From contig NZ_LMNU01000001.1 of the NCBI RefSeq assembly GCF_001423085.1, positions 63,221 to 127,220 of the forward strand: a DNA stretch of 64,000 bases, in the 5' to 3' direction. The position numbers and the translations under genes were made by a program. The DNA comes from Methylobacterium sp. Leaf125. GTDB lineage: Bacteria > Pseudomonadota > Alphaproteobacteria > Rhizobiales > Beijerinckiaceae. This document shows positions 34,795 to 41,819 of the stretch, piece by piece (the first letter of the stretch is position 1; every line of letters starts with the position of its first letter). The notes beneath the pieces were generated by a model. It was not told the DNA's origin and made no database searches. It saw only the letters and a program-made list of their open reading frames with translations.

Positions 34795-35370
34795 ATGGCC
34801 GAGACCGACCCCGACCGCGGCACCGCCGCCCGCGCCCGGCAGCTGGAGACCCTCGACGGGCTCGCCCAGCGCTTCGGCCGGAGCCTGTCGAAGGCGCTGA
34901 GCCTCAATGTCGGGGCCGGGCGCCAGCTCGACAGCGTGCTCGGCACCCTGGCGACGAAGCTCTCCGGCATGGCCGCCAAGGCGGCCCTCAGCCCGGTCAG
35001 GGCCGGGATCACCCGGCTGGTGAACGGGATGCTCGGGGCCGGCGGAGCCGGCGCGGACGCGGCCTTCTCCGCCGGCGGAGTCCTGCAGCAGGGCCGGGTG
35101 CGCCCCTTCGCGGCCGGCGGCGTGGTGGCCGCCCCGACCTACTTCCCCATGCGCGACGGCCTCGGCCTGATGGGCGAGGCCGGGCCGGAGGCGATCCTGC
35201 CGCTGAAGCGCGGCAGCGACGGACGCCTCGGCGTCGCGACGGGCGGCCAGGCCGCCGCCCCGGTGACCATCCACATCGCCACCCCGGACCTCGAGAGCTT
35301 CCGCCGCTCGGAGGCGCAGGTGGCTGCCGGCCTCGCCCGGGCGGTGGCCCGGGGCCGGCGCGGCCTCTGA
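34795..35370 (+). CDS. GTA tail tape measure protein, short (g11-like)
   Basis: A 191-residue tape measure protein, about the short length of the GTA form (a little above 200), far shorter than in long-tailed phages, as expected for a GTA with a short tail. Helical start (AQRFGRSLSKALSLNVGAGRQLDSVLG), then Gly-rich FAAGGVVAAPTYFPMRDGLGLMGEAGPEAILPLKRGSDGRLGV, the conserved C-terminal block. Confidence 0.9.
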   Translation: MAETDPDRGTAARARQLETLDGLAQRFGRSLSKALSLNVGAGRQLDSVLGTLATKLSGMAAKAALSPVRAGITRLVNGMLGAGGAGADAAFSAGGVLQQGRVRPFAAGGVVAAPTYFPMRDGLGLMGEAGPEAILPLKRGSDGRLGVATGGQAAAPVTIHIATPDLESFRRSEAQVAAGLARAVARGRRGL

Positions 35371-35390
35371 GGCGAACGGAGGAACGCACC

Positions 35391-36044
35391 ATGGCCGACG
35401 ACCCGACGAGCGACTTCCACGAGGTCCGCTTCCCCCTCGATGTCGCCCTGCGCGGCAGCGGCGGCCCCAGCCGCCTCACCGAGATCGTGACCCTGGCCTC
35501 GGGCCGGGAGCACCGCAACAGCCGCTGGGCCGATTCCCGCCGGCGCTACGATGCCGGCTTCGGCATCCGCACCCTCGACGCCCTGCACGCGGTGCTGAGC
35601 TTCTTCGAGGAGCGGCGGGGCCGGCTCTACGGCTTCCGCTACCGCGACCGCGTCGACGCCACGTCCGGCCCGCCCTCGCGCGGGATCGCGGCCACCGACC
35701 AGCTCCTCGGCCTCGGGGACGGGACCACCCGCGTGTTCCAGCTCGCCAAGACTTACGGCACCGGGACCGCGCCCTATCGCCGGACCATCGCCAAGCCGGT
35801 GGCCGAGAGCGTGCGGGTGGCGGTGGACGGCGTCGCGGTGCCGGCGGCCCAGGTCGCCTGCGAGGCCGCCACCGGCCGGCTCACCTTCGCGGCCGACGCC
35901 GTGCCGGGGGCGGGGGCGCGGGTGACGGCGGGCTTCGCCTTCGACGTGCCGGTCCGCTTCGACACCGACGACCTCACCGTCGACCTGTCCGCCTTCGCCG
36001 CGGGGGAGATCCCGCGGGTGCCGCTCATCGAGATCGTGCCGTAG
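35391..36044 (+). CDS. GTA distal tail protein, DUF2460 (g12-like)
   Basis: A 217-residue TIGR02217/DUF2460 protein: FHEVRFPLDVALRGSGGP, TEIVTLASGREHRNSRWADSRRRYDAG, LHAVLSFFEERRGRLYGFRYRDRVD and VRFDTDDLTVDL are diagnostic. It forms the end ring of the tail. Its last 20 bp overlap the end of the convergent oxidase-like gene. Confidence 0.92.
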   Translation: MADDPTSDFHEVRFPLDVALRGSGGPSRLTEIVTLASGREHRNSRWADSRRRYDAGFGIRTLDALHAVLSFFEERRGRLYGFRYRDRVDATSGPPSRGIAATDQLLGLGDGTTRVFQLAKTYGTGTAPYRRTIAKPVAESVRVAVDGVAVPAAQVACEAATGRLTFAADAVPGAGARVTAGFAFDVPVRFDTDDLTVDLSAFAAGEIPRVPLIEIVP

Positions 36045-36975
36045 CCGGGGCGAACCGCAGCGGCCAGGCGCCCGGGCGCCGGATCACGGTGCGGGGCGTG
36101 AAGCGCCAGAGGCGCTCGGCGCCGGGAAGCTCCGCGAGATCGGGGGCGTCGAGCACCACCTCGGGCCGGCCGGTCATCTGCAGCAGGTCGCCGGTCGCGA
36201 AGTCGACGAACAGGAGCCCGGCGCGCGGGTTGGCGAGCATGTTGCCCAGGGTGTTGAAGAACCGGTTGCCGGAATAGTCCGGCACCGTCAGGACCCCGTC
36301 GGCCCCGACCCGGACGAAGCCGGCGGGGCCGCCGCGATGCGAGACGTCGACCTGGCGGCGGCCGTCCGCGCCGACGGCGTAGCTCGCCACGAACAGCGTC
36401 TCCGCCCCCGCCACCAGGGCGCGGGCCTGCGCGTCCAGGTGGTGCGACCGCTGCGGGGCGGCGGGCGCCGGCGGGACCGGTTCGGGATCCGTCCGGACCC
36501 GGATGTATTGCGGGCAGTTGCCGAAGCTCTGCGCCACGCGGATCGCGAAGCCGTCCGGCCCGTGGCGCATCACCGTGCCGTTCAGGCGGTTGCGCCGCCG
36601 CGTGCCGAGATCGATCCCGAGGAGGCCGAGGGCGGCACCGTCCGAGAGCCCCGCCTCGGCGGGATCGTCGGGCTGGGGCGCCCCCCGGACCCGCAGGTGC
36701 GCGGGGTCGGGCGCGTCGAGGAAGCCCGGCGCCCCGGTCCGCACCGTCGCCCAGGCCTCGCCGTCCGGGTCGACCGTCCCCAGCACCACGTAGGGCAGCT
36801 GGCGATAGAAGGCCTGGTGCTGCTCGATCAGGTGGTCGCGGATCACGCGGGGGCCGAGCTCGGCCATCCGCTCGGCGACGCCGACCCGGGCCTGGAGGGC
36901 GGTCTCGCCCGCGTGCCAGGGCGGGGCGGGACGGATTTCCGTGGGCGAGCGGGAGGGGACGTCGGTGGGAGACAT
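36025..36975 (-). CDS. Pyridoxamine 5'-phosphate oxidase-family flavin-binding protein
   Basis: A 316-residue cytoplasmic protein of the PNPOx-like split-barrel family. The N-terminal part has LPYVVLGTVDPDGEAWATVRTGAPGF; the C-terminal barrel has DVSHRGGPAGFVRV, TVPDYSGNRFFNTLGNMLANPRAGLLFVDF. Such proteins bind FMN or a flavin-like cofactor and reduce small molecules; the substrate is unknown. It is 28 bp downstream of the GST gene on the same strand, so the two form one operon, divergent from a LysR regulator. It ends inside the end of GTA g12. Composition resembles the host chromosome. Confidence 0.85.
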   Translation of the reverse strand: MSPTDVPSRSPTEIRPAPPWHAGETALQARVGVAERMAELGPRVIRDHLIEQHQAFYRQLPYVVLGTVDPDGEAWATVRTGAPGFLDAPDPAHLRVRGAPQPDDPAEAGLSDGAALGLLGIDLGTRRRNRLNGTVMRHGPDGFAIRVAQSFGNCPQYIRVRTDPEPVPPAPAAPQRSHHLDAQARALVAGAETLFVASYAVGADGRRQVDVSHRGGPAGFVRVGADGVLTVPDYSGNRFFNTLGNMLANPRAGLLFVDFATGDLLQMTGRPEVVLDAPDLAELPGAERLWRFTPRTVIRRPGAWPLRFAPATARSR

Positions 36976-37003
36976 GTTTGTTCTCCTGCGGAAAGGGTGA
37001 GGG

Positions 37004-37618
37004 TCAGGCGGCGCGCAGCCCTGCCGGCGTCTGGGGGAACGGCACGAAGCCCGGCAGGGCCTCGATGCGGGCGAGCCAGGCGCGGACGGCGCCGTAGGGG
37101 GCGAGGTCGACGTTCCCCTCGGGGGCGGCGGCGACGTAGCTGTAGAGCGCCACGTCCGCGACGGTGGGGTGGTCGGCGGCGAGCCAGGACCGCCCGGCGA
37201 GCTCGGCCTCGAGACGCCCGAGGATGACGTGGGCCCGGGCGATGACCTCGGCCGCGTCGAAGGCGGCGCCGAACACCGTGATCAGGCGCGCGGCCGCCGG
37301 GCCGAAGGCGATGGGGCCGGCCGCCACCGAGAGCCAGTGCTGCACCCGCGCCGCGCCGGCCGCGTCCTCCGGCAGCCAGTCGGTGCGGCCGAGGCGCTTG
37401 GCCAGGTAGACCAGGATGGCGTTGGAATCCGGGACGACCGTCTCGCCGTCGACGAGCACCGGCACCTGGCCGAACGGATTCAGCGCGAGGAAGTCCGGCG
37501 CCCGGTGCTCGCCCCGGGCGAGGTCGACCTCGACGATGGCGCAGGGCTGGCCGACCAAGGACAGGAACAGGCGGGCCCGGTGGGCGTGGCCGGACAGGGC
37601 GACGTGGAACAGCTTCAT
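37004..37618 (-). CDS. Glutathione S-transferase
   Basis: A 204-residue GST. The N-terminal thioredoxin-like domain contains [52 protein letters not shown] with the cis-Pro and the Ser for the glutathione gamma-Glu. The C-terminal helical domain has [17 protein letters not shown]. The first gene of a two-gene operon with the PNPOx-like gene. It may conjugate glutathione to an electrophile; together with the divergent LysR gene the set looks like an inducible detoxification unit. ATG at 37616-37618 has AGGAGA upstream. Confidence 0.9.
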   Translation of the reverse strand: MKLFHVALSGHAHRARLFLSLVGQPCAIVEVDLARGEHRAPDFLALNPFGQVPVLVDGETVVPDSNAILVYLAKRLGRTDWLPEDAAGAARVQHWLSVAAGPIAFGPAAARLITVFGAAFDAAEVIARAHVILGRLEAELAGRSWLAADHPTVADVALYSYVAAAPEGNVDLAPYGAVRAWLARIEALPGFVPFPQTPAGLRAA

Positions 37619-37726
37619 GGCAGGTCTCCTCGGGGACAGGGGCGGCACCCGAGCCGGGCGCCGGCGTCATCCGCATTCAAGACCATCACCTGCCTGGGCA
37701 GAATACGCTTTCCCTGCAAGCCACCG

Positions 37727-37741
37727 TTCCACAGAATGGAA
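37727..37741. promoter_or_regulatory. LysR-type operator (T-N11-A) between GST and lysR
   Basis: TTCC and GGAA arms 7 bp apart make a T-N11-A palindrome in the 147-bp gap between the divergent GST and LysR starts, where such regulators bind. Confidence 0.5.
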
Positions 37742-37765
37742 TAATCGGGAGTGGCGGAGGGCGGC

Positions 37766-38671
37766 ATGGATCGGTGGCAGGCGATGCGGGTCTTCGTCCG
37801 CGTGGCGGAGGCTGGGGGCTTCGCCGAAGCGGCGCGCCAGCTCTCCCTGAGCCCGCCGGCCGTGACCCGGGCGGTAGCGGCCCTCGAAGCGCGGATCGGG
37901 GCGCGACTCCTGACCCGGACGACCCGCTCGGTGAAGCTCACCGAGGCGGGCGCGCGCTACCTGGAGGATTGCCGGCGCCTCCTGGCGGAGATCGCGGAGG
38001 CGGAGGCCGCCGCGGCCGGCTCCTACGCGACGCCCTCCGGCACCCTGACGGTGACGGCGCCGGTGCAGTTCGGACGCCTCTACGTGCTGCCGGTGCTGAC
38101 CGAATACTTGGCGCACCACGCCGCCGCCTCGGCCCAGGCGCTGTTCCTCGACCGCGTCGTCAACATGATCGAGGAGGGGGCCGATGTGGGCGTCCGGATC
38201 GGCCCCCTCGCGGATTCCGGCCTCGCGGCGATCCGGGTCGGCACCGTGCGCCGGGTACTCTGCGCCGCGCCGGACTACCTCGACCGGCACGGGACTCCCG
38301 GGACGGCGCGGGACCTCGCCGACCATGCCGTGATCGGCTCGGCGAGCCTGGGTTTTGGGAGCCCGGGTTTTGGGAGCCTGGGTTTTGGGAGCGCTGCGTC
38401 GCGGCCGCGGCTGACCTGCAACACCATCGATTCCGTGCTGGCGGCAGCCCTGGCCGGCCAGGGCCTCGCGCGGCTCCTGTCCTATCAGGTCGCCCCGGCC
38501 GTGGCGGAGGGGCGCCTGCGCCTCGTCCTCGACGATCCGGAGGCGGCGGCGATGCCGGTCCACGTCGTGAGCCCCGAGGGGCGGCGGGCGCCCGCCAAGG
38601 TGCGGGCCTTCATCGATCTCGCGGTGGCGCGGCTCCGGGCCGACCCGCGGGTCAACCCGGCCCGCGCCTGA
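37766..38671 (+). CDS. LysR-family transcriptional regulator
   Basis: A 301-residue LysR regulator. The N-terminal winged helix is clear (MRVFVRVAEAGGFAEAARQLSLSPPAVTRAVAALEARIGARLLTRTTR), and the effector domain follows (LTVTAPVQFGRLYVLPVL, VGVRIGPLADSGL). About residues 192-212 hold a Gly-Phe-Gly-Ser insertion coded by three 15-bp repeats (about 38347-38391), absent from typical LysR proteins and placed near the hinge of the effector domain. It probably controls the divergent GST/PNPOx operon. ATG at 37766 with GGAGGG upstream. It is codirectional with GTA g13, 40 bp ahead of it. Confidence 0.9.
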   Translation: MDRWQAMRVFVRVAEAGGFAEAARQLSLSPPAVTRAVAALEARIGARLLTRTTRSVKLTEAGARYLEDCRRLLAEIAEAEAAAAGSYATPSGTLTVTAPVQFGRLYVLPVLTEYLAHHAAASAQALFLDRVVNMIEEGADVGVRIGPLADSGLAAIRVGTVRRVLCAAPDYLDRHGTPGTARDLADHAVIGSASLGFGSPGFGSLGFGSAASRPRLTCNTIDSVLAAALAGQGLARLLSYQVAPAVAEGRLRLVLDDPEAAAMPVHVVSPEGRRAPAKVRAFIDLAVARLRADPRVNPARA

Positions 38672-38711
38672 GAATCCCGCCGGCCGGACCGCCTGCCGAG
38701 GAGCCTGGACC

Positions 38712-39605
38712 ATGCGCGACCTGCCCCCCGACCTCGCCGCGCATCTCGCCGGCGGGGCGACCACGCTCTGCCATTGCTGGGCCCTGACCCGGCGCGACGG
38801 CGCCCGCCTCGGCTTCACCGACCACGACCGCGACCTCCGCTTCGGCGGCCTGACCTACGCCGCCCGCTCCGGGCTGGAGGCGGCCGAGGCCAGCACCGAG
38901 CTCGGCTTCGCCATCGGTGGCGGCGAGGTCGCCGGCGCGCTCTCGGCGGTCGGGCTCACCGACGCCGACATCGCCGGCGGGCTCTACGACGCCGCCGCGG
39001 TGGAGACCTGGCTGGTCGACTGGCACCGGCCCGAGACGCGCCTGCTCCTGGCGATCGGCACGGTGGGCGAGGTGCGCCGAGCCGGCACCGCCTTCGTGGC
39101 CGAGCTGCGCGGGCTGATGGACCAGCTCGACGCCGAGCGCGGCCGGACCTACCGCGCCACCTGCGGGGCCGACCTCGGCGATGCCCGCTGCCGCGTGGAC
39201 CGCACCGACGCCCGGTTCGCCACCACCGGCACGGTGCTGGCCGTGCCGGAGCCCGGCCGCCTCGCCGTCGCCCTGACGGGGTCTTTCGCGCACGGGTGGT
39301 TCGCCGGGGGGCGCCTCGCCTGGATCGGCGACGGCCAGGCCGGACAGGAGGCCGAGATCCGCGACCAAGCCGGCGCGACGGGGACGATCCACCTGGAGCT
39401 CTGGCAGGCCCCGCCGCGTCCGGTGGCGCCGGGCGACCGCTTCCGTCTCACGGCCGGCTGCGACAAGCGCCGCGCCACCTGCCGCGAGAAGTTCGCCAAC
39501 GTGCCGAATTTCCAGGGTTTCCCGCACCTGCCGGGCAACGACTTCGTGCTGCGCTCCGCCCCCGGCTCCGGCCCGGGCCTCGACGGCGGCAGCCTGTTCC
39601 GGTGA
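38712..39605 (+). CDS. GTA baseplate hub protein, DUF2163 (g13-like)
   Basis: A 297-residue DUF2163 protein (phage-type GTA gp13): ATTLCHCWALTRRDGARLGFTDHDRDL, GLEAAEASTELGFAIGGGEVAGALS, GRTYRATCGADLGDARC, and the Cys-rich end AGCDKRRATCREKFANVPNFQGFPHLPGND. The end matches Fe-S-binding hub proteins. It lies 7 bp before g14. Confidence 0.92.
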   Translation: MRDLPPDLAAHLAGGATTLCHCWALTRRDGARLGFTDHDRDLRFGGLTYAARSGLEAAEASTELGFAIGGGEVAGALSAVGLTDADIAGGLYDAAAVETWLVDWHRPETRLLLAIGTVGEVRRAGTAFVAELRGLMDQLDAERGRTYRATCGADLGDARCRVDRTDARFATTGTVLAVPEPGRLAVALTGSFAHGWFAGGRLAWIGDGQAGQEAEIRDQAGATGTIHLELWQAPPRPVAPGDRFRLTAGCDKRRATCREKFANVPNFQGFPHLPGNDFVLRSAPGSGPGLDGGSLFR

Positions 39606-39612
39606 GGCCGCC

Positions 39613-40098
39613 ATGACGTTTGAACCGATGACATCCGAGACCATGACATCCGAGACCATGACCCCCGAGACGATCGTCACCCTGGCGCGGACCTGGATCG
39701 GCACGCCCTATCGTCACCAGGCCTCCCTGAAGGGCGTCGGCTGCGACTGCCTCGGGCTGCTGCGCGGGGTCTGGCGCGAGGCCCTCGGCCCGGAGCCCGA
39801 GGCGGCCCCGCCCTACGCCGCGTCCTGGGCGGAATCCGCGCCGCCCGGCCGCGATCCCCTGGCGGAGGCGGCCGGGCGCCACCTCGTGCCCGCCGCGGGT
39901 CCGCCGCGGGCCGGCGACGTGCTGCTGTTCCGCTTCCGCGCCTCCCTGCCGGCCCGGCACTGCGCCCTCGCCACCGGCGCGGGCACGATGATCCACGCCC
40001 ATGACGGCGCCGCCGTCACGGAAGTGGCCCTGACGCCCTGGTGGCGCCGCCACCTCGCCCACGCCTTCCGCTTCCCGGGCGTGGGGGGTGGGGCCTAG
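39613..40098 (+). CDS. GTA NlpC/P60 cell-wall peptidase (g14-like)
   Basis: A 161-residue peptidase of the NlpC/P60 family, the tail enzyme that opens peptidoglycan during DNA delivery. The catalytic Cys is residue 46 in KGVGCDCLGLLRGVW and the His is in RHCALATGAGTMIHAH. The core starts at MTPETIVTLARTWIGTPY; before it are extra Met-Thr-Ser-Glu-Thr copies (18-bp units at about 39625-39665), so several ATGs could be used. The ATG at 39613 has GAGG upstream. Its stop shares CTAG with the stop of the convergent antitoxin gene. Confidence 0.9.
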   Translation: MTFEPMTSETMTSETMTPETIVTLARTWIGTPYRHQASLKGVGCDCLGLLRGVWREALGPEPEAAPPYAASWAESAPPGRDPLAEAAGRHLVPAAGPPRAGDVLLFRFRASLPARHCALATGAGTMIHAHDGAAVTEVALTPWWRRHLAHAFRFPGVGGGA

Positions 40099-40469
40099 CC
40101 GACGAGGTCGTCGATCGTGGCGGACAGGACCTCGGCAATCCGGCGCAGCGTGTCCACGGTGCCCTCGCGCTTGCCGGTCTCGATCTGCGACAGGAAGGGC
40201 TGGGCGATCCCGGCGGCCTCCGCCAGGGCGCGGGCCGTGAGGCCGCGGTGCTCGCGCCAGACGCGGATGCGGTTCTCCCCGCCGAGGATGCGGTCCACCA
40301 TCCCGGAGGGCAGCAACTCCTCCTCGCCGGCAGCGAGCCGGCGGCGGAACTCCCCGACCGCGAGGCGGTCGGCATTGTCCTCGGCCGCCTCGCTCAGGGC
40401 GCGGAAATCGGCCTCCGACAGAACGACCAGGCGCTCGCCGGCCGGGGTGACGATGGTCTGGGCGTTCAT
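40095..40469 (-). CDS. XRE-family HTH antitoxin of a RelE-type pair
   Basis: A 124-residue antitoxin. Residues 60-120 form an XRE helix-turn-helix (RIRVWREHRGLTARALAEAAGIAQPFLSQIETGKREGTVDTLRRIAEVL). The N-terminal half (LVVLSEADFRALSEAAED) likely contacts the toxin. It follows the toxin gene by 56 bp on the same strand, the toxin-first order of HigBA-type modules, where the antitoxin also represses the operon. It ends with a stop overlapping that of GTA g14. Confidence 0.88.
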   Translation of the reverse strand: MNAQTIVTPAGERLVVLSEADFRALSEAAEDNADRLAVGEFRRRLAAGEEELLPSGMVDRILGGENRIRVWREHRGLTARALAEAAGIAQPFLSQIETGKREGTVDTLRRIAEVLSATIDDLVG

Positions 40470-40525
40470 GGGTGAGAATCCCTCAGGGGTGGAAATCCGA
40501 TCCGGCAGTGTCCCATTCGGCAAGG

Positions 40526-40780
40526 TCATTCGTAGGCGCTGCCCCGAGGGGCGACCCGGATCACGGCGAGGATCTCGCCCTGGTCCGTATAGACGACCCG
40601 CCAGTCGCCGACGCGCAGGCGAAAGACTCCCGGCTCGCCCTTGAGGGCCTTCACGTTGTTGGCCTGGGTGGCCGGATCGGCCGCCAGCAGGGCGATCTTG
40701 GCGCAGATCATCGCCGAGACGTTGGCCGGCATCCGGCTCAGCGTTTTCAGAGCCGCCTTGCTGTAAGCGATCCGTTTCAC
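40526..40780 (-). CDS. RelE/ParE-family toxin
   Basis: An 84-residue mRNA interferase-like toxin: RIAYSKAALKTLSRMPANVSAMI, NVKALKGEPGVFRLRVGDWRVVYTDQGEILAVIRVAPR is the RelE beta-sheet pattern with the basic residues used for mRNA cleavage. Length is normal and no frame break is seen, so unlike the two VapC copies in this window it is intact. A GTG at 40778-40780 is the start. It is on the minus strand between GTA g14 and g15. Confidence 0.9.
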   Translation of the reverse strand: MKRIAYSKAALKTLSRMPANVSAMICAKIALLAADPATQANNVKALKGEPGVFRLRVGDWRVVYTDQGEILAVIRVAPRGSAYE

Positions 40781-40789
40781 CTCTGACAC

Positions 40790-40804
40790 ATAGCATAAAG
40801 CTAT
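40790..40804. promoter_or_regulatory. Palindromic operator of the RelE/XRE operon
   Basis: ATAGC, 5-bp spacer, GCTAT: a perfect AT-rich palindrome 10 bp upstream of the toxin start, the expected place for antitoxin autoregulation. It also sits 62 bp upstream of the GTA g15 start. Confidence 0.6.
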
Positions 40805-40865
40805 ATCGTCGCAAGGGTGACATCGCCCCGACGTCTCAGCCCTCGCCCCGCTATCGGAGCCCGCC

Positions 40866-41819
40866 ATGGCCACGCTGATCCTGCAAACCGCCGGGGCGGC
40901 GGCCGGTACGGCGCTGGGGGGCCCGATCGGCGGGATCATCGGCAGCGCCCTCGGGGCGGCGGCGGGCTCCGGCATCGACGCCGCCCTGTTCGGAGGGCTG
41001 GCGGGCGGGCGCACGGTCGAGGGGCCGCGCCTCTCCGACGTGGCGGGGCTCAGCTCCGGCGAGGGCGATCCCATCCCGCGGGTCTACGGCCGGGCCCGCA
41101 TCGGCGGCACCCTGATCTGGGCGACCCGGCCCCTGGAGGTGGCGAGCACCGCCGCCGCCAGCGCGGCCGGCGGCAAGGGCATCGGCGGCGGCAAGGTCAA
41201 GCGGACGAGCTACGCCTACTTCGTCGATCTCGCCATCGGTCTGTGCGAGGGCCCGGTGGCGGGCATCCGGCGGGTCTGGGCGGACGGGCGCGAGCTCGAC
41301 CTGACCATGGTCACCCTCCGCCTGCATGTCGGCGACGCGGACCAGGCGCCGGACCCGCTCATCGTCGCCAAGGAGGGAGCGGCGAACGCGCCCGCCTATC
41401 GTGGCCTCGCCTACGTGGTGTTCGAGCGCCTGGCGCTCGCCGCGTTCGGCAACCGGATCCCGCAATTCGCCTTCGAGGTGCTGCGCCCCGTGGCGGGCCT
41501 CGCCGGGATGATCCGGGCGGTCTGCCTCATCCCTGGCTCCACCGAGTTCGGCCTCGACCCGCTGCGCGTCACCGAGGAGGCGGGCTACGGCACGACCCGC
41601 CCGGCCAACCGGTTCCAGCTGCAGGCGGGCACCGACGTGACCGCCTCCCTCGACGCGCTCCAGGCGCTCTGCCCGCGGCTGGCCCGCGTCTCCGTGGTGA
41701 CGAGCTGGTTCGGGGACGACCTGCGCGCCGGGCGCTGCACCCTCGCGCCCCGGGTGGACAACGCCGCCAAGGTGACGAGCGGCGACGTCTGGTCGGTGGC
41801 GGGCCTGCGCCGCGACTAG
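40866..41819 (+). CDS. GTA megatron/host-specificity protein g15, N-terminal part (ends at an in-frame TAG)
   Basis: Residues 1-317 of the large GTA tip protein that builds the central tail fibre and contacts the recipient. Visible: a Gly-rich hydrophobic start (AGTALGGPIGGIIGSALGAAAGSGID), VYGRARIGGTLIWATRPLE and GLCEGPVAGIRRVWADGREL. The frame stops at TAG (41817-41819) right after VAGLRRD and continues in the same frame as the next entry; the joined protein would be 1297 residues, the usual length of g15. A nonsense mutation, readthrough or a miscalled base are all possible. Confidence 0.88.
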   Translation: MATLILQTAGAAAGTALGGPIGGIIGSALGAAAGSGIDAALFGGLAGGRTVEGPRLSDVAGLSSGEGDPIPRVYGRARIGGTLIWATRPLEVASTAAASAAGGKGIGGGKVKRTSYAYFVDLAIGLCEGPVAGIRRVWADGRELDLTMVTLRLHVGDADQAPDPLIVAKEGAANAPAYRGLAYVVFERLALAAFGNRIPQFAFEVLRPVAGLAGMIRAVCLIPGSTEFGLDPLRVTEEAGYGTTRPANRFQLQAGTDVTASLDALQALCPRLARVSVVTSWFGDDLRAGRCTLAPRVDNAAKVTSGDVWSVAGLRRD

